Part shown: positions 12,901-22,989 of the stretch, one piece after another
How positions within the stretch are numbered: position 1 is the first letter of the stretch
Layout: each line of letters opens with the position of its first letter
Assembly: GCA_036850595.1 (NCBI GenBank)
Contig: CM072158.1
Span: 21,448,578 to 21,512,577, forward strand
From: Rhyacichthys aspro
Taxonomy: Eukaryota; Chordata; Actinopteri; Gobiiformes; Rhyacichthyidae
Length of the DNA: 64,000 nucleotides
Direction: 5' to 3'
Notes under the pieces: generated by a model
Told to the model about the DNA's origin: nothing
What the model saw: only the letters and a program-made list of their open reading frames with translations
Databases searched by the model: none
Translations under genes and position numbers: made by a program

Positions 12901-15900
12901 TAATTTGTAAAGAATGTACATACACTATATGCAAAATGAATTAAAAAGGTACTGGGAAACTGGCTTCGTACTGGGGACATGTATTCATCTTGTGTACAAG
13001 CTGTTCTGATCTAACACACAGTGCTATTTCTTTCTTCATTGAATTGTTGTAAAATAACATACTTCTAATCTGATAAAGTATTGAGTACTTGTAGCTCTAA
13101 TGCTCTATGGATGCCTGATGAAATGCATGACTAAAAACACACCAAAGACCTACATTTTTGTGTGTACTCTTATGTTGTTGTTCATTTTGTATAATTCATA
13201 TGATCTGGGTTTTTGTTGGATTGTTTACCTTTACTTCTGAAGTGGTGTAACCTCAGACTGCTTGCAGATAACTGTGTAGCCACAGATCTAGTTAGCACCA
13301 ATGCAGGGGTTGTCTGTACATTTACTGCTGCTTCTGGTTGGTAAAATGTATGTTCTGTGGAGCTGGATGATTCTTGAGAAGTGCTCTGGAAAATACAATA
13401 GATACTCAGTTGTCATTGTCTAACCTAAGAGCGTGATAAGAAACGAGGGTCAAACACATCTAACCCTATTCACACACACTGTTAGCATAACAACAGTAAG
13501 ACGACGGTCTAATCAACTAGACAATGTGACTACAACCTACAGACACTTTTCACACCTCGTTGTTTTTGCCGTGAAAAGGTAACAGCCGCTAATTATCAAA
13601 ATGTGCTTTAGCAACATGAGCAGCAGTTTTGCGTTTTATAAAGAATGAAAACAAAGATATTATCTTTAAACATAAGCTATACAAAACTCGAAACTATACA
13701 AAACTCTACTCGAAATTATCATTAGCAATATAGTAGTACTTACTGCTCTGGGCTCCTCTTCGGTGTCTTTTATAGTGGGATTAGCACCCTTTTTTAAAAT
13801 TTTGGACCATGTTGAGGTTTTCGAAGCAGTCTTCAGTGAAGTGTTGGTTACAGACAAAAACCTGTTTGGCTACTTTACCCTGGGAGTTTCGAATAATAAA
13901 CTCCAACCACTTCTTACATGTTAATTCTTTTTGGGAGAGAAAACAACGCAGTAAAACTCCCACAGCCGAATGTTGCTGACGGTAAGTAAGCTAAACATTA
14001 GCAGCGATGCTTCTCTGTGTCTGAGCTGCGGAGCACGGCACTTGTTGACAGTGCAGGAGGGAGGGGCAGGAGGAGTGTGGAGGAGCACTTCCTGGAGAGG
14101 AGTGGTTTATTTCACTTATTGACGTCATTGCGTGAAACAGCTCGTTTTAGGGACTGTAACTCAAACTAAATAAATTACTTAAACATGCGCGAATGAAACA
14201 AAACACAACTTTGGGTATGTGTTTGAGGTAGAAACAACGTTAGAACATGGTTAAAAGCTCAGAAAAGTCGATTTAGCATAATATGGGACCTTTAAAGTGA
14301 AACACTTTTCAGATTTTTTATTCTTTAAAGGTTTTTTTGTCTTTTTTTTTTTTTGTAGGTTTGGTTCATCTGCGCTAAAGAAAGAGTTTTTGCTTCCCTC
14401 CATTAATGGAGACAAAGTGGCCTGCCTTGGAGTGAGTGAAGTCGGGGCCGGATCTGATGTCTCCAGTAAGTCATCTCCCATAATATGATAAAACATTGTT
14501 TTATTTTATTTTTTAGCTTTAGAGTTTACCGTTGTAGACCGTAGCCATTGTGTAATTATCTCCGCTTTGTGAAACATTGCGTCAAAGCATTGCCAACATT
14601 TATCCATGTTTAATTTTCTGCCCATTTCTCTATTTTTATCTTTTTTGAGCTGTTTTGCTATAAAATAAGGCGTATTGTGCAATGGAATAACCCATAGCCT
14701 TGCATTTTCTTGGTCCTTCATTGTTGACATCAGCGTCAACCACTGGGAGCACTCCTTTTTTACTGACAGCTTTTTAAGCTCTTTTAAGACAGCTGTGATT
14801 GGCCAAAATCCCGCTGTGGGCTGATCATTCTCATCTAGAGAATATATATTTTTGTGCTTAAAATTACACGGTGCTACTTAAAGGTCTAATTTTTCTCAGA
14901 TGTTGACTATTACAATAAGCTTTAGTTGATTAAACTGTCAAACTAAATGCAACTGAAAAAATTGCATCAAATCAGCTTTATGAAAGCAATTTTCATCTAA
15001 ACTAGGTAAGTAAAATGCTGGGTTTAAAAAGAAAACTGAAGGCTAATCATTTTTAAAATGTGGATGTTTCTGAGAAAATGTATAAAATACAGCCTTGATT
15101 AAAAATTTATAATAAATTAACATGTAGAATTAGTGGTCATTTGCAAAATAGTTTACTGTTATAATAATAAAGGTAAATAAAAAAACGTGTGTGTGTGTGT
15201 TTTAGTAATTTGGCTATTTATTTTAGTTCAAAATCTAAACAGTTTCCAAACAGGAGGCACTGTTTTGAAGTAGTGTTGTGTAACATGTTTTTAAAAAAAT
15301 GTACTGTAAAAAATAATTGGTGTCTCTCATAAATTTTAAACATGTGATTTAGTAAACTGCGTATTACATCTACCACTTTTTTCTCAACACATTTATGTAG
15401 GCATCAGAACAAAGGCAGTGAGAAAAGGGGATGAATATGTCATCAACGGTGGAAAGATGTGGACCACCAATGGCACACAGGCCGACTGGATGTGTCTCCT
15501 GGCCAACACGAGCGATGGGCCTCCACACAAGAACAAGTCCCTGATCTGTCTGCCCATGAGGCTGCCAGGTATGGTTGTGGGTTCACTAATACCAGAGCAC
15601 AGATTAATGCAACATGATAATCATTGTGGTCTGATCAGCGTGTGCATGGATAGCTGTGTTTATGTGTACAAAGACTACTGCAACACTCACTATCAGTTTT
15701 CAGAATTGTAAATAGTTGCATTACCATATAGTATGAAGCCAATTTAAGCAAGATTCACATGATTCAAATGTAAAAAAAAAAAAAATGAAGAATTTGGGAT
15801 GAAATATGCTATGTGCCTGGGAGACCTGGGATGGACTCGCCTGGGTTGTTTGCCCCCCCAAATTCTTCCAAAATGTGTTGTTTCCATTAAGTAATGATTA

Positions 15901-18900
15901 TCTGTTTTAAAACCTGAATAGCCTAGTTGTAAATTAAGCTACAGTTAATCCAGGTAAAACATGTAGTTATGCAGTGAATTTGGATAAAAGCCTTTTAGTT
16001 AGTTATAAACCCAAGATCACCTCTGTGATGGGTTGTATATAAGAAAGTAAATAAAATTGATGAATGAAAATATGAATAACAGTTCATTCATTTATTTATT
16101 CATCCTCTACCGCTTAGTCGCGTTGGGGGTCATGAGTGGCTGGAGCCTATCCCAGCAGCTTGAGGTGGGGTACACCCTGAAAAATTAGTCGCAGGGCTGA
16201 CATTTAGACAGACAACCATTCACTCTTGCACACTGTATATCCACTATGGGCACTTAATTTTCACCAATTTACCTATACATGCATGTCTTTGGGCGGTGGG
16301 ACAAAGCTGGAGGAGACAACCCACAGTAACAAGGGGAGGACATGCAGACTCCTCACAGAATGACCCAAGTTGGCCGGCCTGTGGATCGAACCCACAACCT
16401 TTTTGCTGTGAGCGCTAACCACTCTGCCACCATGCACCCCATGAACATTGTCAGATACTGGCATTTACATTGTGGAATAGTCACTTTCTTGTGTTTTGTG
16501 TGGGTCTTTTTAAATGTGGACCTGGTTGTATATGAGCATATGCAGTGGTGTTAATGCTGTCCTGTTTATTATTGTGTGATGCATTATGACATATATAAAC
16601 ATGATATATTCTGTTTTTGTAGGAGTACACATTGCCCGTAAAATTGATAAAATGGGGATGCGGTCATCAGATACAGCTGAAGTGTTTTTCGACGACGTCC
16701 ACGTTCCCTGCTCAAACATCATTGGTCAGGAGGGCATGGGCTTCACCTATCAGATGCTCCAGTTCCAGGAAGAGAGGCTCTGGGCTGTGGCCAATAGTGA
16801 GTGAGCTTTTCTTAATGTACTTTCTTCTCTCTCTTCTCATAGCGTGGTGTTGGGAAGTGTAAATGGGTTAAGACTGACTCCAGCCGACCCAAAAAGGTTG
16901 GTGTTGATCTTATTAATTTGTGTATATGTTTATAAGACATATATAATAACATATAATAATATATAAATCCTTTTACCTTTTAATTATATAATATATAATT
17001 TTATAATTAAATTGTCATGGAATACATTTAATTACAAAAAATAAATGAAGGAAAATGAAATAAAACAAAACAGAAAAAAGTGCATATTGTAGACCTGTGT
17101 CACATAGTAAGCGTAGAGTGCGGATAAATAATGGTTTTGCTGACGGCCACCGAATGGACTAAATGATGCTGAGACAGCCGTGGCCTGTGTTTGTTCACAG
17201 AAAAAAACCCAGTGAAAAAACCCTGTCTCTGTCTCTGTCCTGATGGAGGGCATGTTAGAGCAACACCGACAGAAACATCTGATTTTATTAGAATAAAAGT
17301 GCGATTATTGGCAAATAAAGCAGCGACTTAATTCTCGTTTCATTTTGCTGTTACTCTCAGAGGTGTATATTGTTTTTCTTTCGATGTGGCTCTAGTATGC
17401 TGTACAATGGGCTCTGTCTAATTACAGAGGTGACATTTCATCAAAGGTAAGATTACGTAAATGCAAGATTATGCCTAACCTAAACCTAACCTTTAACTGC
17501 TGTTAAAAGTTGTCGAAACATTCACTGCTGTGGGGACCCTTTGTCACAGAGGGGCACCGTGACTGTCACTTGACAGAAAACTATTAATAATTGTGTAGCT
17601 TGTATGTGACAAAAATAAAGAGAGAGAGAGAGAGAATGTAGTTTTAGTAAAACATTTGAAAAGTGTGTGTGTGTGTGTGTGTGCGCACATGTGCGCGCGC
17701 ACATGTGTTTTTTTGTTTGTATTTTTCAGTTTTTTACCTTTAACATTTTTCATTTGCATATATTAAAAAATTTATTGGATGGATTACTTCTGTCACAACC
17801 ATTTTCAGGTGATTCTTGTCTGTTGGTAATATTTCAAACTGCTTCTTTATTCCCTAACTGCTTCCCTTCCTCTGGGTCCACGGGCTCCTAAAATTTGTCT
17901 TTCTGTTAGATGATCTATTTTAACAAGTGAGAGTAAAATGGTTTCAAAAACTAAACCCATAAGAGGAAAAATAGCACTGTGAAGAAGAAAGGTTGTTTTT
18001 TGGGTATTTTAGCCTTTATTTTGGATCTCGATAGAAAGTTACAAGGACTAAGAGCCAGGGGCATTTTGTATTATTTGTCACAAACAAGCATACAAAACAA
18101 ATGACCACAACTATAACAACATAATGTTGTGTGTTTTAGAAGGAGAGAAGGAAACCCAAAGCTTATGGTGAACAAAAAATACAGGTTTTGCAGCACTTCA
18201 ACAAAAAAACAGTTGTGTGTCAGGCTTTATCTGAGAGCCACCATTGTGGAGGACTCAAAATTGACTACATCCATTGCACAAACTTTGTTCATTACACACA
18301 GCAGATTACTGTATTACAAAATTAACTTGAATGCTGCTGTGTCTTCTCTTCTATAGTCATGACCACAATGGACAATGTTATCCAGGAGACCATCCAGTAC
18401 ACGCGACAGAGGAAGATCTTCCAGCAGCCTGTCCTGTACCATCAGGCAGTCTACTTCAGGATGGCCGAGCTCCAGACTGAGGTGGAGTTGCTGCGCTCCC
18501 TGTTCTACAGAGCTGTGGGTACGAGCACCACAACAGTGAAGGAACACCTACTATTTAGACACTGTTTGAAATACATTGTAAAGCAACTGAATTAATCATC
18601 ATCACCATCTTTAACTCTCCATCAGTACTGCCTCAGAGCTAGAGCGTGTCTTTGACTAAATCCAGGTTTGGCAGTTGCCTTCTTTCCATTACATTGTGCG
18701 CTATAGCTTCACAAACTGAGTGTGTGAATAAGTGAGGAAGGTAAATTGTGTTAGAGCATAAAAGAGGTCCGTTGACCATGTCCAGCACTGTCTAATAGCA
18801 AAGATTGAGGCATTAGCATCAGCACACAGAACAGCATGCAGTGCAGTGACTGATTTAATTACAAAATTAATTTAAAAGTTAGACTAATAAAGAATAATGA

Positions 18901-19612
18901 TACTGTGCGATATACTTTTGTACAACCTATTAAGCATTTTGTTGTTGTTAAATGAATTCTGTACCAGCAGCTCTTCACTATAAATGTAACAAAAATAGAA
19001 AACACATTAAAGTAGTATATTTATCACATTCCTTTGACTGAAAACCATGAGGCATTGATCAAATGTTGGAAAGGAGCAGTGAAGAGGGTCCGTGTGTTCC
19101 ATGACGTCTGTATTACTTTCAATGAAGGATAATTTTTTACTCTCTCTAACTCTGCATTACGTTTTGTCTTTACAGCACTGTACATGAAAGGCAATGATGT
19201 GACCAAGCTGGCATCCATGGCCAAGTTAAAGGGGGGTCGTTTGGCCAGAGAGGTGGCTGACAGCTGCCTGCAGTACTGGGGCGGAATGGGCTATACCAGT
19301 GATGTCCTGGTCAGCAGGTTCTACAGGTGAGACTGACCTGTACAACAAAGGTCTACACACCTTAATTTTACTAAGAGCCAGACTAGGAAATGAGAATCAA
19401 ATCAAGGGCCAACAGTATTCATAACTGACGGGATGCTTGACAAATGCCTTGACAACTGTCTTTAGAATTAATATAAGCTTTGTTATAGTCATGATGCAAT
19501 AAAATTGTGTTCTTCCCTCAGGGATGCCAGGTTAATGTCTATTGGGGGAGGGGCTGATGAAGTCATGCTGGGAATCATCTGCAAGTACATGGACACGTTA
19601 CCCAAGAAGTGA
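2337..19612 (+). CDS. Acyl-CoA dehydrogenase, probable 'acyl-CoA dehydrogenase 6' type (5' end outside window)
   Basis: This is a flavoenzyme of the acyl-CoA dehydrogenase family, expected to be mitochondrial and to introduce the alpha-beta double bond in an acyl-CoA. Eight exons can be read: 2337-2457, 6533-6662, 14359-14465, 15401-15568, 16623-16796, 18357-18518, 19176-19326 and 19522-19612 (TGA). All junctions are AG/GT and the phases join, giving 367 residues. A full-length family member has about 400-430, so the N-terminus with any targeting peptide is missing. Both family signatures are intact: GVSEVGAGSDVSS (14430-14465 and into the next exon), and an intact second signature starting QYWGGMGYTSD and running to the end of the 19176-19326 exon. 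At the position where MCAD has its catalytic Glu (YEGT), this protein has SIGGGADEV. The QEERL motif in the 16623 exon matches the LCAD/IVD location of the catalytic base. The substrate is unknown. AATAAA lies at 19892. Confidence 0.93.
3555..3770. repeat. Dispersed repeat, partner of 14520-14720
   Basis: The sequence around ttgccaacattt, gagctgctttgc, aaaataagacatatt and aatggaataacc-like blocks recurs in the same order at 14580-14695. Both copies lie in introns of the same gene. The type of element is unknown. It is followed at 3770-3860 by a cluster of gatcac/gatcat motifs typical of another fish repeat. Confidence 0.5.
4150..4790 (-). pseudogene. Tc1-like transposase remnant
   Basis: Read on the + strand, this matches the antisense of a widespread fish Tc1-like transposon. 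Recognisable blocks include tctattggaataaggt, ggacactccataacgcc, caagatgctgctcgcttgc, cttgttgaaacacacatttc and atcatgatgcttgcgcc. The transposase reads on the - strand with many stops and a truncated 5' half. A 110-codon open frame on the + strand (4165-4497) is only its antisense shadow. Identified by memory of the family, not by a search. Confidence 0.7.
6725..7016. repeat. Compound (TATG)n/(AT)n microsatellite
   Basis: About 290 bases of tatg repeats run into a long perfect (AT)n tract of about 85 bases, then interrupted tatg/gtgt repeats and an (AAAT)n end. It lies 60 bases downstream of the splice donor at 6663. Tyr-Ile-rich open frames across it are meaningless. Confidence 0.95.
7085..8165 (-). 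pseudogene. L1-like LINE reverse transcriptase remnant
   Basis: On the - strand the segment from about 8110 reads LKGVLTNLIHQDQSVFLQAR, then NIGNNIRQLLEIIEHYES. This matches the L1/Tx1-type RT block with GFIKGR and NIR.L..I. Farther along, LYNNRSCRIINNG, a degenerate catalytic-box region, SGLKLNYEKC and a C-terminal KDIGTVNYDS-like stretch follow in RT order. Several frameshifts and stops separate these pieces, so it is dead. Both ends are missing. Confidence 0.72.
8170..8455 (+). mobile_element. Tc1-like transposon 3' fragment
   Basis: LAVIDGTMNSA-like coding sequence (8195-8225) and caaaaaatcctgaaggagaatgt are followed by the typical element end, ggaggcaattactttttcaca (8425-8445). It lies against the L1-like remnant in opposite orientation, so a - strand frame at 7976-8323 crosses both by chance. 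A longer relative of the same family lies at 32060-32460. Confidence 0.7.
9570..10290 (+). pseudogene. L2/Rex1-like LINE RT fragment
   Basis: Broken reading frames give STGVPQGAVSSPILFTYIN (RT motif B, about 9630-9690), then CFKYLGVYVDNMFKWSVHVD, then LIKYGMTAWFDSL and a degenerate LLPSG-like end (about 10210). The order is that of the C-terminal half of an L2/Rex1-type ORF2. The YADD box is lost and many stops are present. Confidence 0.65.
10467..10525 (-). repeat. tRNA-head repeat, tail fragment
   Basis: cattcattcattttctaccg followed by cttagacccgttgggggacg matches the 3' end of the tRNA-head repeat on the - strand. Only about 60 bases remain. Confidence 0.55.
11786..12786 (+). pseudogene. 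Split gene remnant with a P2X7 'ballast'-like Cys-rich domain
   Basis: Three putative exons lie inside the TTAA element. Exon 1 starts with ATG at 11786 (MALRV) and continues, after damage, as acidic SDSEFED, ending before a GTAAAT donor near 11889. Exon 2 (12336-12489) is bounded by AG and GTAAGT and reads CITAHPGLEANCL, then shifts frame by one base to YTLQNINNIYRTDYGP. Exon 3 (12618-12786) reads LRFVACRSFVSWCWGFLG, then RVVIPSC, before drifting to a TAA stop. The order C-I-T-x-H-P-G, C-L, YR.DYGP, FV.WCWG.LG, PSC is that of the Zn-binding ballast domain of P2X7 C-termini and of stand-alone fish relatives. The stand-alone relatives lack the ion-channel part, and none is seen here. The frameshifts make it a pseudogene. 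Confidence 0.68.
13700..13972 (-). pseudogene. THAP domain remnant
   Basis: On the - strand, broken frames give LFSLPKR, then KKWLEFI, then VFVCNQHFTEDCF (about 13858-13820), then FKKGANPTIKD. These are the THAP landmarks: a Pro in the first half, the invariant Trp, C-x2-H-F, and an AVPTIF-like box (GANPTI). One frameshift sits in an A-run near 13795 and another near 13920. THAP domains bind DNA through a C2CH zinc site and serve as the DNA-binding part of P-element and Kolobok transposases. It is transcribed opposite to the ballast-like gene in the same element. Confidence 0.65.
14520..14900. repeat. Dispersed repeat, partner of 3555-3770
   Basis: It shares ordered blocks with 3555-3770 (ttgccaacattt, gagctgttttgct, aaaataaggcgtatt, aatggaataaccc). 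It extends further right, with tgattggccaaaatcccg at about 14792. No coding content was recognised. Confidence 0.5.
16084..16440 (-). repeat. tRNA-head dispersed repeat, nearly full length
   Basis: Reading the + strand gives the element backwards: attcat tail, ctctaccgcttagtcgc, ggctggagcctatcccagc, ggggtacaccctg, gacagacaaccattcactc, catgcatgtctttgg. It ends in a tRNA-like head: ggatcgaacccaca (box B) and gtgagcgctaaccactctgc (box A side), about 16383-16428. It lies in an intron just upstream of exon 16623. Confidence 0.75.
16797..18356. other. Dehydrogenase intron with simple repeats
   Basis: This 1.56-kb intron contains an (AG)n run near 17620-17635 and a (GT)n/(GC)n run near 17663-17705. 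No exon is visible between 16796 and 18357. Confidence 0.6.
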
Positions 19613-19891
19613 CCTGAGCACGCCCACAGCCTGTGATATTATTATCAGCAACATCACATAAGTGCACTTCAACTGTTCCAGAGCTTTGTACAATATGTGC
19701 TGAAAACAGCAGGCTGATTTTTGTGCCCTTATGAATTTGGTTGCATGTTGTATAAGCCCTAATCATTCAAGATTGTGTACAAAATTTATTTGTAAAACAG
19801 AATGACTACAGGATGAAAACAGTAATGTTCTGTTTGTAAATGTAGAACTACATGTAAGATATAACTTTAGTTAGACTGAGTAAAGTGTGAA

Positions 19892-19920
19892 AATAAAATG
19901 AAACATAAAATTTCTTTATT
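19892..19920. terminator. Back-to-back poly(A) signals of the convergent genes
   Basis: AATAAA on the + strand at 19892-19897, 280 bases past the dehydrogenase stop, is a plausible poly(A) signal for that gene. On the - strand AATAAA occurs at 19920-19915, with another at 20016-20011; both serve as candidates for bet1. A further + strand AATAAA lies near 20069. Which signals are used cannot be told from sequence. Confidence 0.5.
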
Positions 19921-20493
19921 TACATTAAAAACAATTTACAACAAATACGTGTTATTTTGGTGTAATATTGTAATGAAATTGTTTCCTTTAAAAATGCATA
20001 GCCATGGCAGTTTATTCTATTTCTACTATGACATATCAACTAAGGTCTTGCTGATCTGGCTCATCATGAATAAAACTTGATAATTAAAACATCTTGGGAT
20101 GTTACAGTATACACAGCTTATCTCTCACTGTTGTGAATCTACAGCCTCACAAGTGGTATTTCAGCATTAAAAAAAATACCACAAGGCCATGGCCTCAAAA
20201 TGTTTTAAACTGTATAAATCTCAACAGTCAATCTATTAAAGTCATGGCAAGATGTGATTTTAATTAAAGGCTTGAGGTAACTGGGACAAGACTATGACTA
20301 TCTTGAGAATGGACTCTTTATGTTAGTATTTATCTTCTGAACCAGAAGAGACCAATATAACAACAGATTACATAACACATACTGGACTGTTCTTCCTCAT
20401 TATATTTAGGACTTATGTCTACTTTACAGAGGCATCAGCATGGTCCAGACATGGGAAGTGTGTGCTGTGGTAAAGTCCAATACTGTCAATCCA

Positions 20494-22767
20494 TCACCTT
20501 AGCCTGATAAACCAGTACAGGACAAAAAAGACAAACAAGCAGAAGAGCAGCATGTAGCACAGCAATTTGGTTTGGCTCCCTCTGGACAGCTGTTTTACTC
20601 TGCCAATAGTGGCCCCCAGCAGGCCGCCTGTCGAGTCAAAGTCTGTGTCCTACAGAAACAGGGTAAAGTTTAAAGGCAAAAGCTAACTCTTTCATTTAAA
20701 AAAATCTTTTAGTTAACATCACAGTATATTAAAGGTGTTAATACAGTGTGTCCATGAAGTCTCTTTACAATTTAAAAAATATGTTACAAGGCAATTGATG
20801 AGATATCTTAATTAGATTTGTTTTATGTACTCAGTGGTTATCAAAGTTTTTAATCACATTGCATTTGTGTATTTCAGGTACCCTGTTGAGGTACTGTTAA
20901 ATAAACCCCTAAAAAATGGCTACTCCTCAAGAAAAGGGACAATGTGTCTCATAGTTTATTGAAACAAAACATACTGATACGCAGACTAGTTGTAACTGTC
21001 TGGCAGCAGTAAGGCTGGACTTTGTAGGAGAATGATCAAAGGCTTGTCTTACACGATCACTGTTTTCCTCAGATGGTCTTGGTCATCCACTCCTCCCTTT
21101 ATCCAACACTGTCCCAGTCTCCATAATTTTCTTGTGCCATGCACGATTGTGGATCTCTTCCATACTTAGTTCTGTAGCTTCACTGTGTATGCAATATTGT
21201 TTCAATAAACCATGACACACATCAAGCTTTCACTAGACTGTTGTGAATACACGGGAGACTAAGTTGGGAAGGGCTTAATCCTGTAAGGCAGTGTGTCTGA
21301 GGCATTCAGCACAAATTTTTGTCATCTGTGAAAACTCCTCCCATTACATGGATGTAGTCAGTGGGATTCAAACTCACAGCTCTTGCACCATAGCACGGTG
21401 GTTTGTCCACCAGACTGCCATGAACAGAAAATAGCATGAAGAGAAGAACCACCTTACAACAAATGGCTTACACAAGTATGTAGAGGCATTCTGCAATTTT
21501 TGGAAACTAAAACATAAGGAGCATCTTTTTTATGCATCAGAAACAGCGAAGGTTTCTTAGTTTATAATATAGGCTGCAGTGTGTAGCTGATAAAGTGAAT
21601 TTAACTAAAAGAAACACCTAAAGGCAAGCAAGAAAATGCTGATTAAGTATAGTAGAATCTGTCTTTGTAGTGCCAAGTGTTGCATAAAACGAAGGCCCTC
21701 TTCGTGAACAAGGGCAGAGTTAAGGGCTTTAAAATAACATTAAACAGCTTAATAATATTAAAAAGGCTTTAGTTTGAAAAAAAAAAAGCTACTAATTTGT
21801 TGTCAGTGATTCATATTTGACAACTAATAAACAGTTTTTGAACATTAATTCTAATAAAACGGAAACATCAGGTGACATCATGCATGCGGCTGATGGTTGA
21901 CCAATTATTGATCATTAAGGTGTTTGACTATCGGTTAACGAAAATGCCCAAAATGTGCATCTCTATTGTTGGAGGCTAAAAATAATGATTTTTGTTTTTG
22001 TTAAAACTTTGAAATGTATAATGAATAATAATAATATAGACGAGCGTATATACAAAGGTTAACGAACACTCGTTCGTTGGAAGGATGTTGGACTAGTTGG
22101 GTCAGGAGGTTTGGCATTATAATAGTAATAGTAATGGTAATACTTCTACTTCTACAAATAAGAATAATAATGATGAATCCACAGGGGAACTGGCTGTGGG
22201 TGATGAATGCCTCTACATCTACGCAATTACAGCACTCACAGGATTTACTAAATTTAGTTAAATACTTACCATATCCTCTATTATTTTGTTCTGATATTTG
22301 ACTTCTGTTCCTATGTCAATAGAAAGCTGTCAACAATAAACAAAGCGTTGGATGATATCACATAAAACCAAGTGGTGTACATGTAATAGAAAAAAATGTG
22401 CACAGTATGAAGAGCTAATACGATAAAACATGTGTATGAAACAGTCTTACACTTTTGAGAGCGCTGACTTTGGCTCGAAGCCCCTCCTGGAGATGTTCAT
22501 TCTCCTCTTCATAAACACTGTAGCCGCTTGAAACGTACTGTCCAGAACCACCGTCACCTTTACCAAAAAATACCAACAATAAGCTGATGGTGGGAAATAA
22601 CAGAAGGGATTTAGAGTTCATAAGGTTTTTTTAAAGAAGAAGATTATAGTCAAGAGGCTGACTCTTGACGGTAGCTGCTAACTGCATAAGCTAATGCTTG
22701 CTAATACGCAGAGAAGCTACGTTTGGACTTAAATACGTTGGTTCTTACCTAAACCGGCGCGCCTCAT
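20494..22767 (-). CDS. bet1: BET1, ER-Golgi vesicle SNARE
   Basis: BET1 is a tail-anchored Qc-SNARE that acts in fusion of ER-derived vesicles with the Golgi. Four exons read in phase: 22767-22749 (ATG, MRRAGL), 22557-22451, 22326-22270 and 20649-20494 (TGA). Donors and acceptors are all GT/AG, and the product has 112 residues. Vertebrate BET1 is about 118, so the gene is complete. The conserved N-terminus MRRAGLG and the block YEEENEHLQEGLRAKV lead into the SNARE helix (SIDIGTEVKYQNKIIEDM, then DFDSTGGLLG). SRGSQTKLLCYM precedes a single C-terminal membrane segment (LLFCLFVFFVLYW), which ends RLR with almost no lumenal tail. The 1.6-kb last intron carries repeat fragments. It is convergent with the dehydrogenase. 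Confidence 0.96.
21510..21970. repeat. Dispersed repeat, inverted partner of 28405-28690
   Basis: The segment caaaaaggctttagtttg..aaaaaaagctac, caggcaagcaa..aatgct and cagaaacagcgaaggtttct matches the reverse complement of 28405-28690 block for block. It is followed by gtttgactatcggttaacg and a tgtgcatctct end typical of fish hAT-like repeats. It sits in the last intron of bet1. Confidence 0.6.
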
Positions 22768-22989
22768 TTTGAATCACCCAAGACAACAAACCAGCAGCGT
22801 GTCTTACTTAACAGAAGAGAAATGAGCCAGAAAGGTTACAGTTTAGCGGCTAACTGTTGGCAAACCTGTAGCCGTGGACCAACGATTAGGACTGAGGACT
22901 CCCAGTGCAGGAAACGCCACGACATCAGACGGTGGCCGCGAAGGACCATTGATCTCTGACAAATTGACCGACGATAAAATGAGATGAAT

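Larger units (their letters stand above)
11494..14291. mobile_element. 2.8-kb TTAA-flanked DNA transposon (Kolobok-like)
   Basis: The ends are inverted repeats: AGGTCCCATATTATGC at the left and GCATAATATGGGACCT at the right. Each end is bounded by TTAA (11490-11493 and 14292-14295). TTAA target sites are used by piggyBac and Kolobok elements; Kolobok transposases carry THAP domains, and a THAP remnant is present here, which favours Kolobok. A second gene remnant on the opposite strand resembles the P2X7 ballast domain. No DDE transposase core is visible, so the copy is incomplete. A 954-bp deletion derivative is at 27440-28393. Confidence 0.8.
6663..14358. other. Large transposon-filled intron of the acyl-CoA dehydrogenase
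   Basis: This 7.7-kb intron separates the exon ending ALA(R) from the exon starting FGSSALK. It holds, in order, a microsatellite, an L1-like LINE remnant, a Tc1-like fragment, an L2/Rex1-like LINE fragment, a tRNA-head repeat tail and the 2.8-kb TTAA-flanked element. That element ends only 67 bases before the next exon. Confidence 0.8.
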
